Positions 1 to 10,315 of a DNA stretch of 39,993 nucleotides are shown piece by piece; the first letter of the stretch is position 1, and each line of letters begins with the position of its first letter. The stretch comes from Thiotrichales bacterium. GTDB taxonomy: Bacteria > Pseudomonadota > Gammaproteobacteria > JAABTG01. The DNA lies in assembly GCA_011389995.1 (NCBI GenBank), contig JAABTG010000031.1, positions 1 to 39,993 of the forward strand, read 5' to 3'. The notes under the pieces are model-generated. The model saw nothing but the letters and a program-made list of their open reading frames with translations. It did no database searches and was not told the DNA's origin. Both the position numbers and the translations under genes were made by a program.

Positions 1-480
1 AGGCGCACCATCCACGGTCCCATGGATGTACTCCGGGCCGTGCATTTCTTCGACCCCGGTGATGAGGTGAACGTCTCGCTGATGCGGGAGGGCAAGGAGA
101 AGACCCTCGAGGTCACCCTGGGTCGCGCCGAACTCGGCGAGCGCCGGGGCCATGGCCGCCATCCCTATGGGTCCATGCCACACCGGGGGTCCATGCCACA
201 CGGGTCCATGCCACCCGGCTACGGCCATCCCGTGCATCCCATGTATCCCATGCCCATGATGCCTTATTTCCCGGGCGGCCAGCCCTATGGGGAGCCCCGG
301 GGGGAAACTCAGGGGCAAACCCGGGAGGAAACGCAGGGGAGCAGCGGCGCAGCGGAACAAACCGCCACCAGCACGTCATCCGCGGACGGCGACAGCGGCA
401 AGGCCCCGGCCAAAAGCGACGGCGATGGCGGTGGCGATAAAGGCGGCACCGAAAGCAGTGGCGACGGTGAAAACATATAG
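1..480 (+). CDS. PDZ-domain protein, C-terminal part (5' end outside window)
   Basis: The reading frame is open from the first base, so the gene starts upstream; the ATG at 22 is probably internal. The first ~40 residues look like the end of a PDZ domain (PGDEV, then a hydrophobic strand, RxGK and a TLEVTLG ending), as in DegP/HtrA-like proteases or other periplasmic PDZ proteins. A Met/His/Pro-rich stretch follows, containing repeats of GSMPH and runs such as HPMYPMPMMPYFP, then a Gly/Ser/Asp-rich, low-complexity acidic tail ending in GENI. Seen: the PDZ-like end and the tail. Inferred: an envelope protein whose Met/His segment could bind copper or another soft metal. A protease domain may lie upstream but cannot be seen. 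Confidence 0.7.
   Translation, partial: RRTIHGPMDVLRAVHFFDPGDEVNVSLMREGKEKTLEVTLGRAELGERRGHGRHPYGSMPHRGSMPHGSMPPGYGHPVHPMYPMPMMPYFPGGQPYGEPRGETQGQTREETQGSSGAAEQTATSTSSADGDSGKAPAKSDGDGGGDKGGTESSGDGENI
169..214 (+). repeat. Three 13-bp in-frame repeats encoding GSMPH
   Basis: The 13-mer GGGTCCATGCCAC occurs at 169-181, 187-199 and 202-214. Spacings of 18 and 15 bp are multiples of three, so copies add or remove whole codons and lengthen the Met/His-rich segment of the PDZ protein. Confidence 0.85.
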
Positions 481-797
481 GCGGCGATCCCCGTCCCCGC
501 CCGATCCTGCTGCAGGGGGCAGTCGGGGGCGGGGCCCGCTCCGGTTCGGCCCGGCGGCAGCGGCCATGTTCACGCAGGCCCCGGGCTCGCCACGGCGTTA
601 CGGGCGGCACCTCGGGGCTTTCCGTGGTCAGAGGAACTCGCGCCACCACGTCGATTCACCCGTGGGATCCATCAATGGCGGCTTGATCGAGACGCCTGGT
701 TGCCGCAGGCTGAAATCAAGTAAAAGTAGTGGTGATGTGCAGGTTATCGCAGGTGGCCCACGTGGCGGCCATCCGACAAACACAACAGAGGAATGCC
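481..797. other. Intergenic region, 317 bp
   Basis: Apart from the hairpin at 495-534 I see no gene, tRNA or convincing promoter here. Base composition becomes more AT-rich at about 711-735, just before the DsrC-like gene, where its promoter would be expected, but no clear -35/-10 pair can be assigned. Confidence 0.5.
495..534 (+). terminator. GC-rich hairpin after the PDZ gene
   Basis: Fifteen bases after the stop codon, CCCCGCCCGA (495-504) can pair with 523-534 (TCGGGGGCGGGG) with a two-base bulge. Inside it, CTGC and GCAG can extend the stem. No T-run follows, so this is at best a non-canonical terminator or an mRNA-end stabiliser. Confidence 0.35.
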
Positions 798-1163
798 ATG
801 GCAGACGTCAAGAGTATCGTGAAGAACCCCGGCACCACGGACCCCCAGCGGGCCGACCGCGAACAGGAACTGGCTGGATGGGATGAAGAGGCGGGCCGTC
901 GGCTGGCCGAAGAGGAAGGCGTGGAGATGACCCCGGAGCACTGGCAGGTGGTGCACCTGCTGCGGGAGTACTATCTGGAGCACGGCCTGCCGGAGAGCGG
1001 CAGAGACCTCGCCGACGCCCTTGCGGAGGCCTTCGCGGAACAGGGGGGACGGCGTTATCTGTACAAGTTGTTTCCCGTCGGCCCGGTGACCCAGGGCATG
1101 AAGATCGCCGGTCTGCCGCTGCCCGCCTACACCGAGGACGAGGGCTTCGGCACCGCCCTGTAA
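798..1163 (+). CDS. DsrC/TusE-family protein lacking the C-terminal cysteines
   Basis: A 121-residue protein. The ATG at 798 is preferred over an upstream in-frame start because AGAGGA lies about six bases before it and the family begins here. The body is typical of DsrC/TusE: a helical N-terminal half with DEEAGRRLAEEEG, TPEHWQVVHLLREYY, and a C-terminal arm with LFPVGPVTQGMKIAGLP. In DsrC two cysteines, and in TusE one, sit on this arm and carry persulfide or trisulfide during sulfur transfer. Here neither exists: the arm runs LPLPAYTEDEGFGTAL and the protein has no cysteine at all. It therefore cannot do sulfur-relay chemistry. Cysteine-less members of the family have been proposed to be regulatory (called RspA in some literature). 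Family call is strong; role is inference. Confidence 0.88.
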   Translation: MADVKSIVKNPGTTDPQRADREQELAGWDEEAGRRLAEEEGVEMTPEHWQVVHLLREYYLEHGLPESGRDLADALAEAFAEQGGRRYLYKLFPVGPVTQGMKIAGLPLPAYTEDEGFGTAL

Positions 1164-1246
1164 CCAATGGGAGACGATGCCGCGCCCCCATCCGGCCGGC
1201 GCGACGGCGGCAGGAGGGACGCGGTGGCTTCCCCGGGGAGGGATTC

Positions 1247-1411
1247 ATGCACGGAATATTCTTTGGCCACCCCCTGGTGGTGCCCCTGGTGTCGCTGCTA
1301 GCGGGCATTGCCATCCTGCTGGTACCGCGGCTGTTGAACTATATCGTCGCCGCTTACCTGATCGTCCTCGGCCTGGTGGGTCTGCTCGACTATCTGCGCC
1401 CCGCCATGTGA
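1247..1411 (+). CDS. Small DUF3096-type membrane protein
   Basis: A 54-residue protein with ATG at 1247 and a good ribosome-binding site (GGGGAGGG at about 1235-1242). It is almost entirely hydrophobic: two membrane segments at about residues 9-25 and 30-48, with the PRLLNYIVAAYLI stretch typical of DUF3096 proteins between them. It lies 83 bp after the DsrC-like gene on the same strand, so co-transcription is possible. The function of this family is unknown to me; size and pattern suggest a small inner-membrane protein. Confidence 0.75.
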   Translation: MHGIFFGHPLVVPLVSLLAGIAILLVPRLLNYIVAAYLIVLGLVGLLDYLRPAM

Positions 1412-1475
1412 GCCGGGATGCCATGGCCGGACGGAGCCGGGGGCCGGGACACGGCCGGTCCCGTTCCGGCGGTGG

Positions 1476-2246
1476 TCAGCCCCCGGCGGCCGGGGTCTCC
1501 CCGCCCCCGGGGGCACGGATGCTGGCGGTCATCATCAACATGTCATCCCGGGATGGCCCCGGCCCGAACCGGAGCAGGGCCTCCATGAGCCGGCGATTGA
1601 AGTCATCACTGCCGAGGGCATTGTGACGAGTCACGAATTCCTCCAGCCGCGGCATGCCGAAGGCCGTGCCCTGCCGGTCCTCGTGCTCGATGATGCCGTC
1701 GGTGTAAAACAGCAGCTTGTCACCCGCCCCCAGGGTCCGCCTGGCGGCGGAGCAGGCCAGGGGCGCCGGATGAGACACCCCCAGCAGGGTGGATTCGGAC
1801 GTCAGGCTCTCCACATCCCCGGTGGCACCGCGGTAGTGAATGGCCGGCGGATGGCCGGCACCGGCATAGTCCAGTATCCCCCGGCGGGTATCCATGAAGG
1901 CCGCGAAGAATGACGCGTAGATGCCGACCCCCGCCAGGGACCGGCACAGGAAGGCATTGAGTTCGTCCAGCAGCTCACAGGGGTGGCTGACCCGGGGGGC
2001 ATGAGCGATGACGAAGGTATTGATGCGCGCCGCATAGAGGGCACTGCCCACGTCATGGCCCACCGCATCGCACAGGCAGACCACCACACGGCCGTCGCTC
2101 AGGGGCAGGATGCTGCAGTAGTCACCGCCGATATCGCTCCAGGGCACGCAGTTCACGGCGATGTGCATGTGCCCGTCACGAAACTCCTCCGGCAGGAAAC
2201 TGTAATGTATACGGGCCGCCCGCTGGCGTTCTTCGCGACTGATCAT
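1476..2246 (-). CDS. PP2C-like SpoIIE/RsbU-type serine phosphatase
   Basis: A 256-residue protein beginning at the ATG at 2246 (GGGGTGG just upstream); an upstream in-frame start exists but has no better signal. It is essentially only the SpoIIE phosphatase domain: SDIGGDYC near residue 50 and CDAVGHDVGSAL near residue 80 carry metal-binding aspartates, GAGHPP lies mid-protein, YTDGIIEHED is near residue 195, and DDMLMM is near the end. Such enzymes use Mn or Mg to dephosphorylate STAS-type anti-sigma-factor antagonists in partner-switching control of sigma factors or secretion. No sensor (GAF, PAS, HAMP or receiver) domain is attached, and no anti-sigma or STAS partner lies nearby, so its input and target are unknown. 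It is divergent from ndh. Confidence 0.88.
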   Translation of the reverse strand: MISREERQRAARIHYSFLPEEFRDGHMHIAVNCVPWSDIGGDYCSILPLSDGRVVVCLCDAVGHDVGSALYAARINTFVIAHAPRVSHPCELLDELNAFLCRSLAGVGIYASFFAAFMDTRRGILDYAGAGHPPAIHYRGATGDVESLTSESTLLGVSHPAPLACSAARRTLGAGDKLLFYTDGIIEHEDRQGTAFGMPRLEEFVTRHNALGSDDFNRRLMEALLRFGPGPSRDDMLMMTASIRAPGGGETPAAGG

Positions 2247-2533
2247 GGCACCACCCCTTTCTTTGAGAACCTGCCCGCTCATGGGTGGGCCTGCCTATGG
2301 CGACACTCCCAAAGCTGCCGAATGGCTTACCCACTGTCGCGGCACCGGCCCGAGGCCATACGCATCTGACCTCATGGACCGGCGCGCCCCATGTCATTTT
2401 TCGCCTTTTTCCTGAAAGCGGCCATCGCCCCGGCCGGTATCCTGGAGTAGGGGTGGTTCATCCCCAAGGTCTTCCAGTCCCGTGGGCCGGACCTGCCCTC
2501 CACCGACGTCTGATTGATCCTCCCGGAGCATTC

Positions 2534-3853
2534 ATGAGCAAACAACCCGCACCAACGGTGGCCATTGTGGGGGGCGGCTTCGCCGGCGTCGCCGTCGCCC
2601 GCCACCTGGAGCGACGCCTGCCCGGCCACTGGCAGATCCTGTTGCTCAGCCGCGAGAACTACATCACCTACAATCCCCTGCTGGCCGAGGTGGTGGGGGC
2701 CTCCATCCTGCCCGGTCACGTGGTGGCGCCCATCCGCCAGATGGTGCGCCGCACCCGTTTTCACATGGTCAACGTCGCCCGGGTGGATCTGGAGCAGCGC
2801 CGGCTCATCCTCGCCGAGCCCGACGCCGAGCCCATCTCCTGGGACCGACTGGTGCTGGCCTGTGGCGTGCGGGCGGACCTTACGCGGGTGCCCGGCATGG
2901 CCGAACACGCCGTCCCCCTCAAGTTGCTGGGGGACGCCCTCGCCCTGCGCAACCGCATCCTCGTGCAGCTGGAACGGGCCGCCCGCCATCCCGACCCGGA
3001 GGTGCGCCGGCGCCTCACCCGTTTCGTGGTGGTGGGCGGCGGCTTCAGCGGCGTGGAGGTGGCCGGCGAGCTCCAGGACTTCCTCGCCGAGGCGGTGCGT
3101 TACTACCCCGAGGTGAACGCCGACCATTGCCGGGTGGCCCTGATCCACAGCCGCGACCGCCTGTTGAACGAGATCTCCGAGGGCCTGGGGCGCTATGCCG
3201 GGAAGCGCATGCGCCGCAACGGCATCGAGATCCATCTGGGGGCGCGGGTGGCGCGGGTGGATGAGGAGGGCGTGGAACTCACCGGCGGCGGGCGGGTGGA
3301 GGGCGCCACGGTGGTGGCCACCATCGGCACCGCCCCCGTGGGACTCATGGACCGCGTCCCCCTGCCCAAGGAGAAGGGCCGCATCGTCACCGCCCCCGAC
3401 CTCTCGGTGGCCGACCATCCCGACATCTGGGCCGTGGGGGATTGTGCCCTGGTGATGAACCAGCACGACGGCCGGCCCTCGCCCCCCACTGCCCAGTTCG
3501 CCATCCGCCAGGCGGCCCTGGTGGCCGACAACCTGGCGCGCCGGGAGGCGGGCCGCGAGACCCGGCCGTTTGGTTACCGCTCCCGGGGTCAGTTGGCCTC
3601 CATCGGTCACAACAAGGCGGTGGCCGAGGTCTACGGCCTGCGCCTGTCGGGTTTTCCGGCCTGGCTGTTGTGGCGGGGCTTTTATCTGCTGCAGATACCC
3701 ACCCTGCTGCGCAAGGTGCGGGTGTACTTCGAGTGGAACTGGCAGATGCTGTTCCCACCGGACATCGTCCACCTGCGGTTCACCCGCAGCGGCGACAACC
3801 GCTGGATCTTCGAGGCCGACGGCAAGCCCCCTCCCAAACACCGGCAGACCTGA
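2534..3853 (+). CDS. ndh: Type II NADH:quinone oxidoreductase (NDH-2)
   Basis: A 439-residue flavoprotein; the ATG at 2534 precedes the FAD fold by only eight residues, which fixes the start. An FAD-binding VGGGFAGVAVARHLE motif is near residue 12, a second dinucleotide fold (VVVGGGFSGVEVAGEL, about 166-180) binds NADH, and a WAVGDCA motif typical of the FAD site lies about residue 305. The C-terminal 80 residues hold hydrophobic and amphipathic stretches (FPAWLLWRGFYLLQIP) that attach NDH-2 to the inner face of the membrane. The enzyme passes electrons from NADH to quinone without pumping protons, so this genome has a non-coupled route beside complex I. Some homologues are sulfide:quinone reductases, but the length, the NADH fold and the C-terminus favour NDH-2. 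Confidence 0.9.
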   Translation: MSKQPAPTVAIVGGGFAGVAVARHLERRLPGHWQILLLSRENYITYNPLLAEVVGASILPGHVVAPIRQMVRRTRFHMVNVARVDLEQRRLILAEPDAEPISWDRLVLACGVRADLTRVPGMAEHAVPLKLLGDALALRNRILVQLERAARHPDPEVRRRLTRFVVVGGGFSGVEVAGELQDFLAEAVRYYPEVNADHCRVALIHSRDRLLNEISEGLGRYAGKRMRRNGIEIHLGARVARVDEEGVELTGGGRVEGATVVATIGTAPVGLMDRVPLPKEKGRIVTAPDLSVADHPDIWAVGDCALVMNQHDGRPSPPTAQFAIRQAALVADNLARREAGRETRPFGYRSRGQLASIGHNKAVAEVYGLRLSGFPAWLLWRGFYLLQIPTLLRKVRVYFEWNWQMLFPPDIVHLRFTRSGDNRWIFEADGKPPPKHRQT

Positions 3854-3880
3854 GGAGCGAACCCGCCGGCGGCGTCAGGT
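3848..3880. terminator. Inverted repeat spanning both convergent stop codons
   Basis: ACCTGA (3848-3853) and TCAGGT (3875-3880) form arms that contain the stop codons of ndh and of the invertase; between them lies the palindrome CCGCCGGCGG. The layout suits a bidirectional end of transcription, but there is no T-run on either side. Confidence 0.35.
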
Positions 3881-5272
3881 GCTGCAGCCCGCCGCGTCCA
3901 CGTGTTCCCCCAGCCGCAGCCAGGCGGCATGCTCGGGCCGGTCCAGCAGATGGCGGGCCACCAGGTAACCGGCGGCGGTCCAGGTCTGGCGGCGGCGCGC
4001 CTGGCGTCCCACCAGGCGACCGGCACGACCATCGAAGTACTCGGGCCAGTCCTCCCGCACCAGCCGCCTGCCGGCATCATGAAGGGTGGTTTCCAGCAAC
4101 TCCTGATCGCCCGCCTCGAGGGCCACCAGGGCGAACAGCCACAGCAGCATGGGCCAGTTGCCGCCGTTGTGGTAGGACCACGGACGGTTCTTGGGGTCGC
4201 AGCCCGTGAGGGTACGCCACTCGTCGCCGGCGAGGGCCGGGAAACAGAGCTTCAGGGGCATATCCCCCAGCAGGTCTGCGCGGCGGGTATCGTAGAGCCC
4301 CATGAGGGCGACGGTCTGCTCCGGGGTGGAGAGGCCCGCGGCGCTCGCCAGCAGGTTGCCCTGGGCGAAGAAGCGATAGTCCATGCGGCCCGGCCCCACG
4401 TTACCCACGAAATAACCACCCCCCTCAGGCAGCCAGTCCATGAGCCAGTCGGGGATGGCCTCCGGTTGGATGTTGAACTGGTTCGCCGCGGTGGGCCCGT
4501 ATTCCTCCACACCGTAGCGATACACCTGGTTGAGGCGCCCCAGGTCCATCCAGTAATAGGTGCGCAGGTGATAGGCCAGATGACCCAGACGCTCCTCCAC
4601 GGCCGCCAGGTACGGGGCGTTGTCCGGTTCGTCCGTCGCCAGCAGATGGCGGGCCGCGCACAGGGCGGCGTAGAACTGGGCCTGGATGTCCATGGGATAG
4701 CCGTAGACCCCCATGCGCCGGTCGATCATGAAGGACCCGTCGGGCACCAGCATGGTGGGAAACATGTCGAAGCGGGTCACCAGGCTGAGGTCCAGCACCA
4801 GGCGGATGGCCTCCTGGAAGGGCGGAGTGCGCACCAGGGTGTGGTCGCCCGTGGCCTGTCCATAGGCCTGGAGGGTGAGGAGCCACCAGAAGCCGGAATC
4901 CACCGGCGCCACCCGGGCGATGGCGTGCTCGCCGAAGTCCGCCGCCAGGCGTTGGCCCGCACCGTGGGTCTCCACCTTGAAGCTGGCCGGGATCAGGCCC
5001 TGGCCGGGCTTGAAGCAGTCGAACTGGCGCTCGTTGCTCTGGAGTTCCACGGCCACCTCCAGGAAATTGCGCACGATGTCGTCCCTGCCCTCCAGCAGAA
5101 AGGCGAAGGCGGATATCGCGAAATCGCGGGTGAAGACCTGATCGTAGTTGAGGGCCTCGAGGCCGGGGTCCATGGCCGCCACCGTACCCACGGGACGCCC
5201 CATATAGGAGACCACGGACTCCTCGAGGAGGGCCCGGGCCTTCGCGCTGGCGGTCTCGGCGTAGTCACTCAT
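3875..5272 (-). CDS. GH100 alkaline/neutral invertase
   Basis: A 465-residue protein of the usual length for bacterial GH100 enzymes, which hydrolyse sucrose to glucose and fructose in the cytoplasm. No signal peptide is present. Recognisable family blocks are NYDQVFTRDF (about 42-51), VPDGSFMIDRRMGVYGYP (176-193), IQPEAIPDWL, HNGGNWPMLLWLF (368-380) and WPEYFDGRAGRLVGRQAR. Asp184 in MIDRRM and Glu411 in WPEY match the acid and base residues of the characterised cyanobacterial enzyme InvA, with nearly the same spacing. It stands alone, convergent with ndh, with no sucrose synthase or phosphatase gene nearby, so whether it serves an internal sucrose pool is not shown here. The ribosome-binding site is weak. 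Confidence 0.92.
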   Translation of the reverse strand: MSDYAETASAKARALLEESVVSYMGRPVGTVAAMDPGLEALNYDQVFTRDFAISAFAFLLEGRDDIVRNFLEVAVELQSNERQFDCFKPGQGLIPASFKVETHGAGQRLAADFGEHAIARVAPVDSGFWWLLTLQAYGQATGDHTLVRTPPFQEAIRLVLDLSLVTRFDMFPTMLVPDGSFMIDRRMGVYGYPMDIQAQFYAALCAARHLLATDEPDNAPYLAAVEERLGHLAYHLRTYYWMDLGRLNQVYRYGVEEYGPTAANQFNIQPEAIPDWLMDWLPEGGGYFVGNVGPGRMDYRFFAQGNLLASAAGLSTPEQTVALMGLYDTRRADLLGDMPLKLCFPALAGDEWRTLTGCDPKNRPWSYHNGGNWPMLLWLFALVALEAGDQELLETTLHDAGRRLVREDWPEYFDGRAGRLVGRQARRRQTWTAAGYLVARHLLDRPEHAAWLRLGEHVDAAGCST

Positions 5273-5361
5273 GGCTGCATTCTACAAGCCCCCTGTTCAG
5301 CAGGAGGACCCACAGGAAGGTGCGGCTATTACGGGTAAGGCAGGGGAGAGGCCGCGGGGGC

Positions 5362-5383
5362 GGCCGGGGACCGGTCCCCGGCC
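5362..5383. terminator. Perfect 22-bp palindrome after the RRM gene
   Basis: GGCCGGGGACC at 5362-5372 is followed at once by its exact reverse complement. It lies 31 bp beyond the stop codon of the minus-strand RRM gene and could form a hairpin at the end of that transcript; no T-run is present, so termination is uncertain. Confidence 0.4.
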
Positions 5384-5413
5384 CGTGACGGACCGGGGGC
5401 CATGGAGATGGCC

Positions 5414-5692
5414 TCAGTAGCGGGGACGTCCACCGCCGGAAGGCTTGTTGCTGCGGGCCTGGGCCTGGTTCACCTTGACGGCGCGGCCGGCCATGGCGCT
5501 GCCGTTCAGGGTCTTGATGGCCACATCGGCCTCGCGGTTGTTGGGCATCTCCACGAAGGCGAAACCCTTGGACTGGCCCGAGAACTTGTCCGTGATGAGC
5601 TTGACACTCGCCACCTCGCCGAACTCCGTGAAGGTCTCCATGAGCTGATCTTCGGTGACGCCGTAGGCCAGATTGCCGACATATAGATTCAT
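5414..5692 (-). CDS. Small RRM-type RNA-binding protein
   Basis: A 92-residue protein made of one RNA-recognition motif and a short Gly/Arg tail. RNP2 (LYVGNL, residues 3-8) and RNP1 (KGFAFVEM, 42-49) are both intact with the aromatic residues that stack on RNA. The ATG at 5692 has GAGGAAG a few bases upstream. Proteins of this type in proteobacteria and cyanobacteria are often cold- or stress-induced RNA chaperones. It starts 37 bp after the rhlE-like helicase gene on the same strand, so the two are probably one transcript: an RNA helicase with an RNA-binding helper. Confidence 0.92.
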   Translation of the reverse strand: MNLYVGNLAYGVTEDQLMETFTEFGEVASVKLITDKFSGQSKGFAFVEMPNNREADVAIKTLNGSAMAGRAVKVNQAQARSNKPSGGGRPRY

Positions 5693-5729
5693 ATTGTTGC
5701 TTCCTCGCTTTGAGTTGAGGGGTATAGGT

Positions 5730-7001
5730 TCAGGTACGCTGGTGCTGGCGGGAGCCGGACCTGCGACCGCCGGCGCCGGCGCGGTGGGCCGGCGGGCGGT
5801 TACCGCCGCGACCACCCGGCTGGGAGCGACCACCACCCCGTCCCGGTGCCTTGAGCAACGGCTCCTCGCGGCCGGAGGGTTCGAAACCCGGGATCACCTC
5901 CGACGGCAGCTGACGCTTGAGCAGCCGTTCGATGTCCGCCAGCAGCTTGCGCTCCTCGGAGGCCACCAGGGACAGGGCCACGCCCTCCTCTCCCGCGCGC
6001 CCGGTGCGGCCGATGCGATGGACATAGTCCTCTGGCACGTTGGGCAGCTCGAAGTTCACCACGTGGGGCAGACGGCTGATGTCCAGGCCGCGGGCCGCGA
6101 TGTCCGTGGCCACCAGCGCCCGGATGCGGCCCTCCTTGAAGTCCGACAGGGCACGGGTACGGGCACTCTGGCTCTTGTTGCCGTGGATGGCGCTGGACTT
6201 GATGCCGTCCTGGCCGAGCTGTTCCGCCAGGCGGTTGGCCCCATGCTTGGTGCGGGTGAACACCAGCACCTGGCGCCAGTCTCCGCTGCCGATGAGATGG
6301 GACAGCAGCTCGCGCTTGCGCTCCTTGTCCACCTTGTGCACCCGCTGTTCCACCAGCTCCGCGTCCTGGCTCTGGCGCGCCACTTCCACCAGGGCCGGCA
6401 GATGGAGCAGGCCGTCGGCCAGCTTCTTGATCTCTTCGGAATAGGTGGCGGAGAACATGAGGTTCTGGCGCTTCTTCGGCATCACCGCCAACACCTTGCG
6501 GATGTCGTGGATGAAGCCCATGTCGAGCATGCGGTCGGCCTCGTCCAGCACCAGGATCTCCACATGGGAGAGGTTCAGGGTGCGCTGGCTGAGGTGGTCC
6601 AGCAGCCGCCCGGGGGTGGCCACCAGCACATCCACGCCGGCCCGCAGGCGCTGGGCCTGGGGGTTGAAGCCCACGCCGCCGTACACCACCGCGTGGCGCA
6701 GGGAAAGGTGGCGGCCGTAGGCCCCCACGCTCTCGCCCACCTGGGCGGCGAGCTCGCGGGTGGGGGTGAGAATGAGGGCCCGGGGATGCCGGCCCTGGGG
6801 GTTGCCGGCGCTCAGCAGCTGCAGCAACGGCAGGGTGAAGGCGGCCGTCTTGCCGGTGCCGGTCTGGGCACCCGCGAGGACGTCGCGGCCTTCGAGAATG
6901 AGGGGAATGGTCTTCGCCTGGATGGGCGTCGTCTTGGCGTATCCACGCGCACTGACGGCGCGCACCAGTTCGGCCTTGAGGCCGAGTCGTTCAAAAGGCA
7001 T
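5730..7001 (-). CDS. rhlE: DEAD-box ATP-dependent RNA helicase, RhlE-like
   Basis: A 423-residue protein with all helicase motifs in order: Q motif (GYAKTTPIQ, about 20-28), motif I AQTGTGKT (45-52), PTRELAAQV (80-88), VATPGR, DEAD (153-156), SAT in [19 protein letters not shown] and [10 protein letters not shown]. The C-terminal ~55 residues are Gly/Arg-rich, as in RhlE and related cold-shock helicases that remodel RNA during ribosome assembly or mRNA decay. The start, MPFERLGL, matches RhlE-type proteins. It is divergent from the histidine kinase gene (263 bp apart) and upstream of the RRM gene. RhlE rather than DbpA, SrmB or CsdA is inferred from the short N-terminus and the simple basic tail. 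Confidence 0.92.
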   Translation of the reverse strand: MPFERLGLKAELVRAVSARGYAKTTPIQAKTIPLILEGRDVLAGAQTGTGKTAAFTLPLLQLLSAGNPQGRHPRALILTPTRELAAQVGESVGAYGRHLSLRHAVVYGGVGFNPQAQRLRAGVDVLVATPGRLLDHLSQRTLNLSHVEILVLDEADRMLDMGFIHDIRKVLAVMPKKRQNLMFSATYSEEIKKLADGLLHLPALVEVARQSQDAELVEQRVHKVDKERKRELLSHLIGSGDWRQVLVFTRTKHGANRLAEQLGQDGIKSSAIHGNKSQSARTRALSDFKEGRIRALVATDIAARGLDISRLPHVVNFELPNVPEDYVHRIGRTGRAGEEGVALSLVASEERKLLADIERLLKRQLPSEVIPGFEPSGREEPLLKAPGRGGGRSQPGGRGGNRPPAHRAGAGGRRSGSRQHQRT

Positions 7002-7264
7002 GTATTGTTCCTGATAGACCGGAACCGATCACCCATGGCGACCGGGCCCGTTAGGCGCGGAGCGTTTGACTGGAAATCGAGGTAAGCCGAAGGAGCTGGG
7101 AGGAAAACCGCGAGTCACCCAGCGCCAGATCCGCTTCGCGCTGAGTGGCGCGCACTATACGGCATCGCCGCCGCCATTGCACGGGGCGCCGACTGCGGAC
7201 TGGGAGGGCCCCACACCCATATAGAGTTTCGCGGCACTCCCTCGGTCGGCTAGAGTCTGGTGCC

Positions 7265-8757
7265 ATGACAGACATCCAGGAACAACCACGGACACCGGCC
7301 GCTCCACGCCGTCATGGCCATCCCCCCAGCCTGCTCACGGCCCTGGTGCTGTTCACCGTCCTGCCCATGCTGGCCATCCTGCTCGGGGCCGGCTGGTATG
7401 GGCTCCACGTCATCCAGGAGGGGGCGGAGGAACGCATGCGGGAGGAGATCGAGCTCATCGCCCGCGCCATACGTCAGCCCCTCAGCCACTCCATGGAACG
7501 GGATCGACCGGGCAGTGTCGAGAAGGCCCTGGAAGCCGCCTTTCGGTTCGGGCGGGTCTACGCGGCCTATGTGTATGACGCCGACGGCGACCTCATCGCC
7601 TCCAGCGGTTCCCGCAAGGCGTCGGTGGCAGGCCCCCAGGCGGCCCGCCTCGCCACGGACAAGACGCGCCAGGACGAGTTTCGGGAGTTCTCCGGTGAGA
7701 AGATCTATTCCTACTTCGCCCCCCTCACGGATTCGGGTGGGCGGGTCAACGGACTGCTCCAGGTCACTCGCCTGGGGAGCGACTTCCAACAGGACATGGC
7801 GAAACGCCGCAACCAGGCATTGCTGGCGGTGATCCCCGTGGCGGCACTGCTGGTGCTACTGGTGCTCATGGGCCACCAGTGGACCCTGGGGCGCCCGTTG
7901 CGGCGTATCGAGGGGGACCTGTACCGCATCGGCGGGGGTGACCATGACCTACGCCTGGAGCCGGGCGGCCCGCGGGAATTGCGACACCTGGTGAGCGTCA
8001 TCAACGGCATGCTGGACGGCCTCGCCCGCTCCCGCCGGGAGCTGGAGGACCGGCAGGCCAGGGAGCGGGTGCTCGAGGGGCGGCTGCGGCAATCGGAGAA
8101 ACTCGCGGCCATCGGACAACTCGCCGCGGGCGTCGCCCATGAGCTGGGGACGCCCCTGAGTGTCATCGACGGCCATGCCCAGCGGGCCCTGCGCCGGGAG
8201 GACCTGGGCGACGAAGCGGTGGCCGCCTTCGAGCGCACCCGCGGCGAGGTCAGACGCATGGAATCCATCGTTCGCCAGCTCCTGGACTTCGGGCGCCGCA
8301 ACCCCCCGGCCGTGCGCCCGGAGCCCCTGGACACCCTGGCGCGGGCGGCCCTGGCCCAGGTGGCGGACGAGGCCCGCCGGGAGGGTGTCGAAGTGGAGAC
8401 TGTGGGGGACCTGCCGGCGCCGGAGGTCAGGGTGGATCGGGTGCGTCTGGAGCAGGCCCTGACCAACCTGTTGCGCAACGCCATCCAGGCCGGCCGCCGG
8501 GTGCGCCTCAGCTGGTACCACGACGCCCACGCGGCGGGCTTCGTGGTGGAGGACGACGGGCCGGGCATCGACGATGCGGTGCGCTCCCACCTGTTCGAGC
8601 CCTTCTTCACCTCCAAACCCGTGGGCCAGGGCACCGGCCTCGGCCTCGCCGTGGCCCATGCGGCGGTGGCCGACCATGGCGGGCGCATCGAGCTGATAAC
8701 GGGCACCCTCGGCGGGGCCTGCTTTTGCATCGAATTGCCACGCACCGGTGAGCCCTC

Positions 8758-8761
<4 letters not shown>
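7265..8761 (+). CDS. Membrane sensor histidine kinase partnering a sigma-54 activator
   Basis: A 498-residue protein; the ATG at 7265 places the first membrane helix at residues 22-44, as expected. A periplasmic sensing region (about 50-184, with RVYAAYVYDADGDLIASSG resembling a PAS/dCache-like fold) is followed by a second helix (185-203), a HAMP domain (about 205-258), HisKA with His292 in GVAHELGTPLSV, and an ATPase domain with NLLRNAIQAG (Asn405), DGPGID (431-436) and GTGLGL (456-461). The ligand is unknown. The stop codon overlaps the start of the next gene (ATGA), so kinase and regulator are translationally coupled and almost certainly form a two-component pair of the NtrB/ZraS class. 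Confidence 0.94.
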
Positions 8762-10152
<1,391 letters not shown>

Positions 10153-10193
10153 CCCAGGGGCCGCCATCCATGGGCCACCCTCCCCACCGCTCC

Positions 10194-10217
10194 GACACAT
10201 GTGCCTTTCTGACACAT
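10194..10217 (+). promoter_or_regulatory. Candidate enhancer (activator-binding) site
   Basis: GACACAT occurs at 10194-10200 and again at 10211-10217. The segment 10199-10217 is also an interrupted palindrome, ATGTG and CACAT separated by nine bases. It sits about 100-120 bp upstream of the -24 element at 10318, the usual distance for NtrC-type enhancers. Binding by the adjacent regulator is inference. Confidence 0.45.
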
Positions 10218-10315
10218 ACTCTGAAGCCCGATGGGCCATGCCGCCACTTCTGCAACCGCAAAAAACTCTTAGAATATTCCGATAGTTATAGACATTATGG
10301 GCGGCAGGCCGGGGA

